From assembly GCA_013695335.1 (NCBI GenBank), contig JACDAR010000023.1:1-6098 (forward strand): 6,098 nucleotides of DNA, written 5' to 3'. This DNA is from Rubrobacter sp. Its GTDB lineage: Bacteria > Actinomycetota > Rubrobacteria > Rubrobacterales > Rubrobacteraceae. Positions 1 through 5,869 of this stretch are shown here, one piece after another; the first letter of the stretch is position 1, and every line of letters begins with the position of its first letter. The notes beneath the pieces were generated by a model that saw nothing but the letters and a program-made list of their open reading frames with translations, was not told where the DNA came from and made no database searches. Made by a program: the position numbers and the translations under genes.

Positions 1-24
1 TGCGACCGCTAACGCAAGCCTATA

Positions 25-139
25 CGGGAAGGTGTCCCGCCGTCATGGGCAAGATTCCCGAGTTGGACGGGAACATCTTCCCGAGTAGCTCGGGATGGAT
101 GCCTGGGCTCGGATTCTCTACTGAAGCATCCGGATCGGG
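25..139. repeat. Tandem repeat module, copy 1 (hairpin-rich)
   Basis: First copy of a ~115-bp module. It opens with a 17-base element at 25-41 that recurs identically at 140-156 and folds as CGGGA-aggtg-TCCCG. It then carries overlapping perfect stems: TTCCCG 55-60 with CGGGAA 68-73, the same CGGGAA with TTCCCG 78-83 (4-nt loop), and TCCCGAG 79-85 with CTCGGGA 89-95 (3-nt loop). These share arms, so not all can form together. Function is unknown. It could be a structured leader RNA, an array of protein-binding sites, or a REP-like element. Confidence 0.6.
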
Positions 140-255
140 CGGGAAGGTGTCCCGCCTGGTCCAGAGGCAATTCCTGAATGGGACGGGATTATCTTCCCGC
201 GCAGTTTGGGCTGGGTGCTCATGACGACGGGAAATCCCCATTCCTAGGCTTCTCT
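140..255. repeat. Tandem repeat module, copy 2 (diverged)
   Basis: Second copy, offset by 115-116 bases. The first 17 bases match copy 1 exactly. GGACGGGATTATCTTCCCG at 181-199 matches 65-83 at 17 of 19 positions, and the sequence between (GGCAA..TTCC.GA) aligns with one short gap. Similarity fades after about 220, although another CGGGAA sits at 228-233. The opening hairpin is stronger here: GGCGGGA 138-144 pairs with TCCCGCC 150-156 around a 5-nt loop. The stem at 184-188/195-199 is kept despite substitutions in the loop, which hints that structure matters. The right boundary is approximate. Confidence 0.55.
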
Positions 256-312
256 TCGTAAACCCAGCGCTTTCTGACGAGGGATCACTCTCCACCGGAG
301 GAGCGCAAGAAA

Positions 313-316
313 GGAG
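313..316 (+). promoter_or_regulatory. Ribosome binding site for the 322 ORF
   Basis: AAGGAG lies just upstream of the ATG at 322, with GGAG at 313-316 and five bases between. This is the main reason to take that ORF seriously. Confidence 0.5.
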
Positions 317-321
317 AAGCC

Positions 322-678
322 ATGGCCACCCCGACCCCCGTTATTGAGGAAGGTCAACGGCGATTCGGCGCTGCAGGAAAGCAGGGAGCAATAGTGAGGA
401 GAGTTCGAGGCAAGTTCATGTGGGTGGAGAGGGCCCTGGCTATTCACGCACGCCACCCTAGTGTAAGCGTCAACTCGACGAAGCGCGGCATGTATGTGTC
501 GGCCGTACTGCTTTTGACCTTGGCGGTGGGGGGTAGTGTCACCAGCGCTGCAGAGGTGGGGATCCCGCCAACCGGAAACGGCGCGTCCACCGCCGCGTTT
601 TCGTTTGGGCCGAACGCGGACGAGTGGAACAGCGACGTGGCGACAGTGACCCTGCGTGCACGTTACAAAGGACACTGA
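322..678 (+). CDS. Hypothetical small protein with one hydrophobic segment
   Basis: I do not recognise this 118-residue protein. It starts at an ATG behind a good AAGGAG and ends in TGA. Residues 1-56 are polar and basic, with several arginines. Residues 57-76 (MYVSAVLLLTLAVGGSVTSA) are hydrophobic and small-residue rich, ending in a possible signal-peptidase site of the form TSA|AE. The short tail of about 40 residues is rich in G, A, S and T, with a plausible beta-strand (VATVTLRARY) at the end. It may be a secreted or single-pass membrane peptide. Other in-frame starts exist: GTG at 394, with GGGAG five bases upstream, and ATG at 490, which would give a direct signal peptide but has no visible ribosome binding site. 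It is the only plus-strand gene candidate and stands alone between two repeat-rich regions. It could be spurious or a remnant. Confidence 0.4.
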   Translation: MATPTPVIEEGQRRFGAAGKQGAIVRRVRGKFMWVERALAIHARHPSVSVNSTKRGMYVSAVLLLTLAVGGSVTSAAEVGIPPTGNGASTAAFSFGPNADEWNSDVATVTLRARYKGH

Positions 679-728
679 ACGAGGACGTTTCGTGGATGTT
701 CGACGCTCGTAGCGCAAGCAAAGGCGCC

Positions 729-748
729 CGCGGGAAGATGTCCTCGCC
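729..748. repeat. Dispersed copy of the CGGGAA repeat motif
   Basis: CGGGAAGATGTCCTCGCC at 731-748 resembles CGGGAAGGTGTCCCGCC found at 25-41 and 140-156, differing by one substitution and one inserted base. Read on the other strand, ATCTTCCCGCG also matches 192-201. The small ORF at 322-678 is therefore flanked on both sides by related motifs. Confidence 0.45.
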
Positions 749-887
749 TACCTCGCGAACGGTGACCTCGGAGTGATCGCTAACCGAAGACGCTGGTGTG
801 GCTTGTATGAGAGAACAGGTGGATCGGGTCTTCACCCAGCAGTACCAGCCGAGCATGGTTCTAGCCACGAACTAGACGCCGAGGAGT

Positions 888-992
888 GGTTCACGCGAAC
901 CGGAGGCAAGGGATGTATCGACTCAGTCAGGCATCCCTTGCCTCCGATGGGTTCGGAGCACGTTTTGAATCCTCACGTGCCAGAGCCATCGG
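888..992. repeat. Dense inverted-repeat array; candidate structured RNA or terminator
   Basis: Consecutive perfect stems occupy this stretch. GGTTC 888-892 pairs with GAACC 897-901 (4-nt loop). GGAGGCAAGGGATG 902-915 pairs with CATCCCTTGCCTCC 932-945 (14 bp, 16-nt loop). CCGATGG 944-950 pairs with CCATCGG 986-992 and encloses GCACGT 958-963 with ACGTGC 975-980. GAACC 897-901 can instead pair with GGTTC 950-954, extending the long stem to 19 bp across a 4-base bulge. Neither strand has a U-tract after the long stem. It lies 57-161 bases beyond the regulator stop codon, so it might end regulator transcripts or shield their 3' ends. A free-standing non-coding RNA or a mobile-element end is equally possible. 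Confidence 0.55.
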
Positions 993-1048
993 GATGAATT
1001 TCTCTTCAAACTCGTTAGTGACGTGTTTCTCATTTGGAGAGAGTCCGA

Positions 1049-4000
1049 TTATGGCAGACTTCGTTCGGCCACCCAAGCGGAGAGCTGCGAGCGGGAGCCC
1101 AAGGCCAGCTTCTTGAGGATCTTGGCTATGTGGTTGGCGACCGTGTGCTCGGAGATGAAGAGCTCCGAGGCGATCCGGCGGTTGGTGAGCCCCCGGGATA
1201 CTAGTAACGACACCTCCTCCTCGCGAGGGGAAAGAGGGGTAAGGTTTCCCCCTGAGCCACGGGCGAACCGTGGAGACACGGTAGTTTCTATTGTAGAGAG
1301 CGAGTACTCGATGGCCTGTTTGGGCATCATTGCTCGCCCCTCTGCCAGGGTCATTCGCCATGCCTCCTCGCCCAGGCTGGAACGTGCTGAGGCTAGATAA
1401 GGGTCTAGTAGTTTGCGATCTTCGGGCTGCAAGGGAACACTGATGACTTCACGCATTGCCTCCGCCGCCCCCCACAGCCGCGCCGCCCTTTGCGCCTGGC
1501 CCTGCGCTCCGGCCTCGCCCGCCATTATCTCCAGGCAGTCGGGGATGTGCTGCTTATCTTCGGCTTTCTGGAGCAACTTCAAGCTCTCCTGGCTCAGCGA
1601 CTTTACCCGTTCATGGTCACCTTGGATCAGCGCGGCAAGGGCCGAATGCATGAGGCCTATGGCGATGTTCGAGCTATCACCAATGTCTCGAAACAATGCC
1701 AAACCTTCTTCAAGCAACACCGCCGCCTGTTCAGTATCGCCATGGACCAACATCGTGATCCCGAGGTTGCCCAGGGAGACCGCGTTCATCCGTACGTTTC
1801 CTGTCCCTCGACTCAAGGCCAATGCCTCACTGAAGAACGATATAGACTGCTCTCGGTCTCCATTGGCTGAGGCCAATACTCCGAGGCCGTTGAGTACGCC
1901 AACAACCTCTTCCTTGCTTCCCAATTCTCGGTGCAGCGCCAGGCTTTCTTCCAGCAGCGATGTTGCTTCCTCGTAGTCTCCTCGATCCAGAGCCAGGGAT
2001 CCCAAATCACCGAGCGCGTTTGCGACGCCCCTTTTGTCATTGGAACTTCGATACAATCCCAGGCTCTCTTCGTATGCTGTGCGCGCCCGCTCGTAATCGC
2101 CTTGCGGCTCCGCTATCCATCCCAACCCATTGAAGGCCTTGGCGCGCACGGTCGCCGGTAATGCGGCGTTCCTCACAGCCGCCTCCAGGTACCTTCTCCC
2201 CTCGCTCAAATAACCGCGCGTGTGCCAGAACCGGCACAAGGCGCCCGCCATCTGGGGTCCCGGATCGATCTCCCGCCCGAGCGCCCAAGAGAGGGCTGCC
2301 CTGAGGTTGTCGTGCTCAGTCTCCAAAAGATCTAGCCACTCCGCCTGCCGAGGTCTGGTCAACTCTGGCTCGGCCTCTTCCGCCAGGGCGAGGAAGTACC
2401 CGGCGTGCCTGCGCTCGACCGCCTCAGCATCCCCGCTCATCATTAGCTTCTCTCTGGCATACTGCCTGACAGGTTCAAGCAGCCTGTATCGTGCCCCCCT
2501 CTCCCAATTTTCTTCGGCTACTACCAGCGACTTTCCCATCAGCATAGAGAGCAACTCCAGGATGTCTTCCTCCTCGATGTCTCCTCCCGCTCCGACGTTC
2601 TCGGCCGCATCCAGGGTGAAGCCGCCAGCGAACGTGGCGAGTCTCCAGAATAGTACTTGCTCGGGCTCTCCAAGCAACTCGAAGCTCCACTCCAGCGCCG
2701 CCCTCAAGGTCTGGTGGCGATGGTCCGCCGTCGGGTCTCCGCCCGTGAGCAGTTTGAGGGAATGTCCGAGCCTTTCGGAGATCTGTGCAGCGGAGAGTAT
2801 CCCGATCCTCGCTGCCGCGAGCTCTATGGCGAGCGGTATGCCCTCCAGCCTCGCGCACACCTGTGCCACGGCCGCGGTGTTCCCGGGCGTTAGTTCGAAG
2901 CCCGGATGACTGTTGGAGGCACGATCCGCGAACAGTCGAGCGGACTCGTAGCCTCGGAGCTCCTCCACGGTGGTCGGCTGTTGTGTGTCGGGCACCGAGA
3001 GCGAGGGCACCAGCCAGCCCAACTCGCCCATCGCGCCCAGTGGCTCCCGGCTGGTGGCAAGCACCCGCAGACGCGAACAAGAGTCGAGCAGGGCCACCGT
3101 CAGGCGCGCTGCGGCATGGATCAGGTGCTCACAGTTGTCCAAGATGAGGAGCATCTCTTTGTCTTTCAAGGTGTCGAGCAGGCTCTCTATGAGGGGACGC
3201 CCCGGTTGCTCTTGCACCCCCAAGGTGCCGGCCACCACCTGTGGTACCAATGCCTCCTCAGACAACCGCGCCAGCTCCACGAGCCACACCCCGTCCTTAT
3301 AGGTTCCGATCAGGTCCCTGGCCACCTCCAAGGCGAGCCGTGTCTTGCCACAGCCGCCAGTACCGATGAAGGTTAAGAGCCCCGTCATGGCTAGCATCCT
3401 CTTGACCTGGACCACTTCTCGCTCGCGCCCGACGAAGCTTGTCCTGGGCGAGGGCAGGTTGTGCTTGCCGCTATGCGGTGGTTCCTTCCGCGGGGGAGCG
3501 GCGCGCTGCGTGGGCTGGAATCTGCCGGCCGCTATCTCGTCGCGTAGGGTTCGGGTCGTGGGGCCAGGCTCCGTGCCAAGCCGCTCGAAGAGAATCCCCC
3601 GGAGTCGTTCGTATTGCGTGAGCGCCTCTTCCTGTCTCCCGGAAAGGGTGTAAAGGCGCATCAGGCCAGCGTGTGCCTCCTCGCTGGCAGGTTCTTCCGA
3701 CAAGACCCTCTGTAACGTCTCAGCTACCTGCCCGTACTCCCCGCGTTCTTCGTACAGTCCAGTTACTTCGACCAACAGCTCGAGGTACAGTCGTCGTAGC
3801 TGTTCCCGCCTGTTCTCCGCCCACTCCTCGTAGCGGTTATCGGGGAGTAGCTCACCAGCATACAGCTGACCGGCCGCCCGGTAGGCAGAAGGGTGTTGGG
3901 AGCGGCGAGCCATCGCCGCCGCCGCCTCGAAGGCCTCGACGTCAACCCATAGCTGCCCCTCGGGGCAAAGCACGAGCGTTTCGTCCTGGGATGCCAGGTA

Positions 4001-4309
4001 GCGTGGACCCATTCTCGGATCGGGCGCGAGGGTTCTGCGGCCGGCGTGAAGGGCGCCTCGAAGGTTGTTGGAAGCTGCCTTCCTTCCAGAATCGGGCCAG
4101 AGTGCCTCCATCGCTTGCTCTCGGTGCAAGCGATGTCCAGGAGCCAGGGCGAGGAGCTTCACCAGGGCGGCCGCCTTCCTCAGCCGCCAGGCATCTTGGG
4201 GTAAGGATCTAGAACCTACGCTAATCCGAAAGCCTCCGAGCAACCATACCCGGACCGCCTCTGAAACGTCGGCCCGCAGCCCTTCGTATCCAGATCCAAG
4301 AGCGCCCAT
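1049..4309 (-). CDS. SARP-STAND-TPR-LuxR transcriptional regulator
   Basis: A 1086-residue cytoplasmic regulator with DNA-binding modules at both ends. Residues ~19-114 form the OmpR/SARP-type winged helix (VRVWLLGGF at the start, then the RLRKAAALVKLLAL and ALWPD segments). Residues ~122-264 are the bacterial transcriptional activation domain (BTAD). A STAND/NB-ARC-like ATPase follows at ~290-610, with Walker A GTGGCGKT (316-323), Walker B LLILDN (387-392), an ATSRE sensor (418-422) and GIPLAIELAA (490-499). Five TPR-like repeats of a near-exact 40-residue period cover ~720-918. The chain ends in a LuxR/GerE helix-turn-helix (~1027-1082: SPREEEV, GLTNRRIA, ISEHTVANHIAKIL). Family knowledge suggests ATP-switched activation after ligand or partner sensing by the TPRs; the signal and target genes are unknown. 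All motifs are intact. ATG 4309 is chosen because AAGGGAG lies eight bases upstream. An in-frame TTG at 4342 would add 11 residues, but its GGAG is 14 bases away. Confidence 0.92.
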   Translation of the reverse strand: MGALGSGYEGLRADVSEAVRVWLLGGFRISVGSRSLPQDAWRLRKAAALVKLLALAPGHRLHREQAMEALWPDSGRKAASNNLRGALHAGRRTLAPDPRMGPRYLASQDETLVLCPEGQLWVDVEAFEAAAAMARRSQHPSAYRAAGQLYAGELLPDNRYEEWAENRREQLRRLYLELLVEVTGLYEERGEYGQVAETLQRVLSEEPASEEAHAGLMRLYTLSGRQEEALTQYERLRGILFERLGTEPGPTTRTLRDEIAAGRFQPTQRAAPPRKEPPHSGKHNLPSPRTSFVGREREVVQVKRMLAMTGLLTFIGTGGCGKTRLALEVARDLIGTYKDGVWLVELARLSEEALVPQVVAGTLGVQEQPGRPLIESLLDTLKDKEMLLILDNCEHLIHAAARLTVALLDSCSRLRVLATSREPLGAMGELGWLVPSLSVPDTQQPTTVEELRGYESARLFADRASNSHPGFELTPGNTAAVAQVCARLEGIPLAIELAAARIGILSAAQISERLGHSLKLLTGGDPTADHRHQTLRAALEWSFELLGEPEQVLFWRLATFAGGFTLDAAENVGAGGDIEEEDILELLSMLMGKSLVVAEENWERGARYRLLEPVRQYAREKLMMSGDAEAVERRHAGYFLALAEEAEPELTRPRQAEWLDLLETEHDNLRAALSWALGREIDPGPQMAGALCRFWHTRGYLSEGRRYLEAAVRNAALPATVRAKAFNGLGWIAEPQGDYERARTAYEESLGLYRSSNDKRGVANALGDLGSLALDRGDYEEATSLLEESLALHRELGSKEEVVGVLNGLGVLASANGDREQSISFFSEALALSRGTGNVRMNAVSLGNLGITMLVHGDTEQAAVLLEEGLALFRDIGDSSNIAIGLMHSALAALIQGDHERVKSLSQESLKLLQKAEDKQHIPDCLEIMAGEAGAQGQAQRAARLWGAAEAMREVISVPLQPEDRKLLDPYLASARSSLGEEAWRMTLAEGRAMMPKQAIEYSLSTIETTVSPRFARGSGGNLTPLSPREEEVSLLVSRGLTNRRIASELFISEHTVANHIAKILKKLALGSRSQLSAWVAERSLP

Positions 4310-4317
4310 ACCCAACT

Positions 4318-4322
4318 CTCCC
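4318..4322 (-). promoter_or_regulatory. Ribosome binding site of the regulator
   Basis: On the minus strand AAGGGAG (GGGAG at 4318-4322) precedes ATG 4309 with eight bases between. It supports the ATG over the longer in-frame TTG at 4342. Confidence 0.55.
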
Positions 4323-4343
4323 TTGAGGGCGGAGGTTCCCAAA

Positions 4344-4384
4344 AATCTTGCTCATTCTCCTACAAGATTGGAGTCTACGCCAAT
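4344..4384 (-). promoter_or_regulatory. Overlapping hairpins in the regulator leader
   Basis: AATCTTG 4344-4350 pairs perfectly with CAAGATT 4363-4369 around a 12-nt loop. On the minus strand that loop carries a GGAG (4357-4360). A second stem, ATTGG 4367-4371 with CCAAT 4380-4384 (8-nt loop), shares bases with the first, so the two are mutually exclusive. They sit just upstream of the regulator start and could be an operator, for example for autoregulation, or a translational control hairpin. No binding protein can be named. Confidence 0.4.
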
Positions 4385-4473
4385 GGATCAACAATGAATT
4401 GGGCGAACAGCAGCCCACCTGTTGCGGTGACTATCGGGTTTTCCCAACCTGATATCGAGTTTGCCGGGCGTTA

Positions 4474-4479
4474 AGTATA
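4474..4479 (-). promoter_or_regulatory. Possible -10 box for the regulator
   Basis: The minus strand reads TATACT inside an AT-rich run (TTTTATACTTAA) that stands out in GC-rich surroundings. It would give a leader of about 160 bases. No convincing -35 hexamer is seen 16-18 bases upstream, so the call is weak. Confidence 0.25.
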
Positions 4480-4493
4480 AAATCCCGGACGTT

Positions 4494-4526
4494 CCCTTCG
4501 CTTCGAGTCCTGCGTGGCGAGAAGGG
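4494..4526 (-). terminator. Stem-loop just after the oxidoreductase stop
   Basis: Beginning 3 bases after the oxidoreductase TAA, GAAGGG and GC (4521-4526, 4517-4518 on the plus strand) pair with CCCTTCGC (4494-4501), with a two-base bulge and a 15-nt loop. No U-tract follows directly, so it may be a weak or U-less terminator, or an RNA-stabilising 3' hairpin. Confidence 0.35.
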
Positions 4527-4528
4527 GT

Positions 4529-5557
4529 TTAGCTGCGGAGTGACGCGGCCTCGAAGACCTCGGCGAGACGTTCGTAGGATCTCAGACGCTCGCCGTGGTC
4601 ATAGACGTTGGTGGTGACCATGATCTCATCCGCCCCTGTATGCTCCGCTATCTCCTCGATCCTGCCCCGCACGCTCTCCGTGTCGCCCATGATCTGCATG
4701 GAAAGGTAGGCGTCGGCCAGTTGCCGCTCGAACGGCGTGTACTGGTGAACCATCGCCTCCTCGGGGCTTGGCAGTGGGGAAGGTTTACCGCTCCGCATCC
4801 TGACCCATCCAAGCTGCATGGAGGATGCCAACATCCTGGCATGTTCCTCGTCTTCGCCGCAGATCACCGAGACGGCGAGTATTGCAGATGGCTTGTCGAA
4901 GCTTTCCGAAGGCTCGAAGTCCTCCCGATAGCTCCGCATGAAGGGGGTTGGGTCTGAGGGGCTGAAGTGCGAGGCAAAAGCGTAGCCCAGCCCCATCTGC
5001 GCCGCCGCCTTCGCGGAATAGCCGCTGGAACCGAGAAGCCAGATCGGGGGAAGTCCGATCTCCTGTGGCATGGCTACGAGGGAACGGTACGGATGGTCTT
5101 CGGGGAAACCATCTCCGCCGAACGCAAGCATCTCGCCGAACTGCTGCGGGAAGTCATCCGCGCCCGCAGCTCCGATGGTGTCTTTGCTGCGTCGAAGCGC
5201 AGAAGCCGTCACGGGGTCGGTGCCCGGGGCGCGGCCGATCCCGAGGTCGATGCGTCCGGGATGGAGCGCTTGAAGCACGTTGAAGGTCTCCACCACCTTG
5301 AGGGGCGCATGGTTGGGGAGCATGATCCCGCCGGCTCCAACCTGTATCCTCTCGGTCGCGCTGGCGACGTGCCCGATCATGACCTCAGGGGAGGAGCTTG
5401 CGATGCTTGGGAGGTTGTGGTGCTCTGCCAGCCAGTAGCGTTCGTAGCCGAGCCTGTCCGCCAGCCTGGCCAGGTCGAGCGTGTTCTGGAGCGCCTGGGC
5501 GCCGCTGGAGCCTGAGCTGACCGGCGAGACATCGAGGACCGAGAGTTTGAATTCCAC
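4529..5557 (-). CDS. LLM-class flavin-dependent oxidoreductase
   Basis: A 342-residue luciferase-like monooxygenase with a TIM-barrel fold, expected to use reduced flavin (FMNH2, or F420 in some actinobacterial relatives). It resembles the YhbW-like 'luciferase family oxidoreductase, group 1' subfamily: an N-terminal FKLSVLDVSPV strand, AEHHN at 44-48 followed by SSSPEVMIG, GGIMLPNHAPLKVVE at 76-90, RIDLGIGRAPGTD at 102-114, and PPIWLLGSSGYSAKAAAQMG at 170-189. The length is normal and no key motif is missing. The substrate cannot be read from sequence. GTG 5557 is chosen because GGAGGAG lies nine bases upstream and the family's N-terminal strand begins right there. An in-frame ATG at 5650 would add 31 residues of non-conserved, polar sequence and run through an inverted repeat. 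It is not tightly coupled to its neighbours, which lie 219 bases downstream and 312 bases upstream on the same strand. Confidence 0.93.
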   Translation of the reverse strand: MEFKLSVLDVSPVSSGSSGAQALQNTLDLARLADRLGYERYWLAEHHNLPSIASSSPEVMIGHVASATERIQVGAGGIMLPNHAPLKVVETFNVLQALHPGRIDLGIGRAPGTDPVTASALRRSKDTIGAAGADDFPQQFGEMLAFGGDGFPEDHPYRSLVAMPQEIGLPPIWLLGSSGYSAKAAAQMGLGYAFASHFSPSDPTPFMRSYREDFEPSESFDKPSAILAVSVICGEDEEHARMLASSMQLGWVRMRSGKPSPLPSPEEAMVHQYTPFERQLADAYLSMQIMGDTESVRGRIEEIAEHTGADEIMVTTNVYDHGERLRSYERLAEVFEAASLRS

Positions 5558-5566
5558 TGCCTGTTT

Positions 5567-5573
5567 CTCCTCC
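5567..5573 (-). promoter_or_regulatory. Ribosome binding site of the oxidoreductase
   Basis: GGAGGAG on the minus strand ends nine bases before GTG 5557. This fixes the start at GTG rather than at the upstream in-frame ATG at 5650. Confidence 0.75.
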
Positions 5574-5601
5574 GTAGCGGTGCCCTCATAGCGGCGACTT
5601 C

Positions 5602-5626
5602 GTAGAATCGTGTTCGGTGATTCTAC
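5602..5626 (-). promoter_or_regulatory. Perfect inverted repeat, probable operator/promoter
   Basis: GTAGAATC (5602-5609) and GATTCTAC (5619-5626) form an 8-bp perfect inverted repeat with a 9-base spacer and half-sites 17 bp apart. Each arm contains TAGAAT, a near-match to a -10 hexamer, so there is one candidate -10 on each strand. The site lies 45-69 bases before the oxidoreductase start, a natural place for an operator bound by a dimeric repressor or activator. No good -35 is evident. It could also fold as an RNA hairpin if transcription starts further upstream. Confidence 0.45.
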
Positions 5627-5869
5627 CGTCCTCGTGGGTTGCGTAGGCACACGCCTGGTTTGAAAAACTACTGGTTGCCTATCTCGGCGACCCGTGACAG
5701 GCGCGGCGTCCGTTCGTGGGGTACTCGCATTGCATACCGCGAGATGCCAGTAGAGGCCGTTGAGCCCTGGGAACCGTCGAACATGAAGTTGAACGCGCTC
5801 GCACCACGTGAGAGCGTCGCCAATATGGGCTTCACGGAGGTTCCTTTAAGACGCTTTGCTCCGAACTTC

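Larger units (their letters stand above)
1..321. other. Non-coding region with repeat cluster
   Basis: No convincing gene lies here. Open frames crossing it on the minus strand have no recognisable protein character and run through the hairpin-rich repeats. The stretch is dominated by copies of CGGGAA and its complement TTCCCG (CGGGAA at 25-30, 68-73, 140-145 and 228-233; TTCCCG at 55-60, 78-83 and 194-199). Positions 256-321 carry the lead-in to the next ORF, with GGAGGAG at 297-303 and AAGGAG at 311-316. I see no clear promoter hexamers. Confidence 0.6.
679..1048. other. Non-coding region rich in inverted repeats
   Basis: This gap lies between the small plus-strand ORF and the 3' end of the minus-strand regulator. 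No frame gives a recognisable protein. It holds a further copy of the upstream repeat motif (731-743), a small inverted repeat TCTAG/CTAGA at 860-864/872-876, and the dense helix array at 888-992. No tRNA can be built from it. Confidence 0.5.
5558..5869. other. Intergenic region upstream of the oxidoreductase
   Basis: A gap between two same-strand genes. It contains the oxidoreductase ribosome binding site (5567-5573) and a strong inverted repeat (5602-5626), both annotated separately. The rest (5627-5869) shows no recognisable protein on either strand. An open frame covering 5639-5893 on the plus strand overlaps the end of the upstream gene and has no family signature. A weak stem, CGCTC/GAGCG, lies around 5798-5818, with no U-tract. 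Confidence 0.5.

Noticed and set aside
25..239. CRISPR array
   Set aside because: Repeats are short, diverged, present in both orientations and unevenly spaced (about 43, 72 and 41 bases between starts). There are no regular repeat-spacer units and no cas genes in view.
244..717. 157-residue open frame on the minus strand
   Set aside because: It is Arg/Pro/His-rich with no family signature, lies antisense to the better-supported small ORF, and has no clear ribosome binding site.
888..992. tRNA gene suggested by GGTTC/GAATCC fragments
   Set aside because: No arrangement gives a T-arm with a pairing 5-bp stem plus a 7-bp acceptor stem. The stem lengths do not fit a cloverleaf.
773..997. 74-residue plus-strand open frame downstream of the small ORF
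   Set aside because: It reads through the perfect 14-bp hairpin, has no recognisable family and no good ribosome binding site. A decayed gene cannot be excluded.
923..1033. 36-residue minus-strand open frame after the regulator
   Set aside because: No ribosome binding site precedes its ATG, and it runs into the stem-loop array.
2220..2909. 229-residue open frame on the plus strand
   Set aside because: It lies wholly antisense to the regulator, whose ATPase motifs are intact in that region. Its Ser/Ala/Pro-rich composition is typical of a GC-rich shadow frame.
4464..4488. CCGGG/CCCGG inverted repeat as a terminator
   Set aside because: The stem is only 5 bp with a 15-base AT-rich loop and no U-tract. 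The AT-rich loop is better explained as a possible -10 region.
5557..5650. Upstream ATG start for the oxidoreductase
   Set aside because: The added 31 residues are not family-like and span the inverted repeat. A strong GGAGGAG sits nine bases before GTG 5557.
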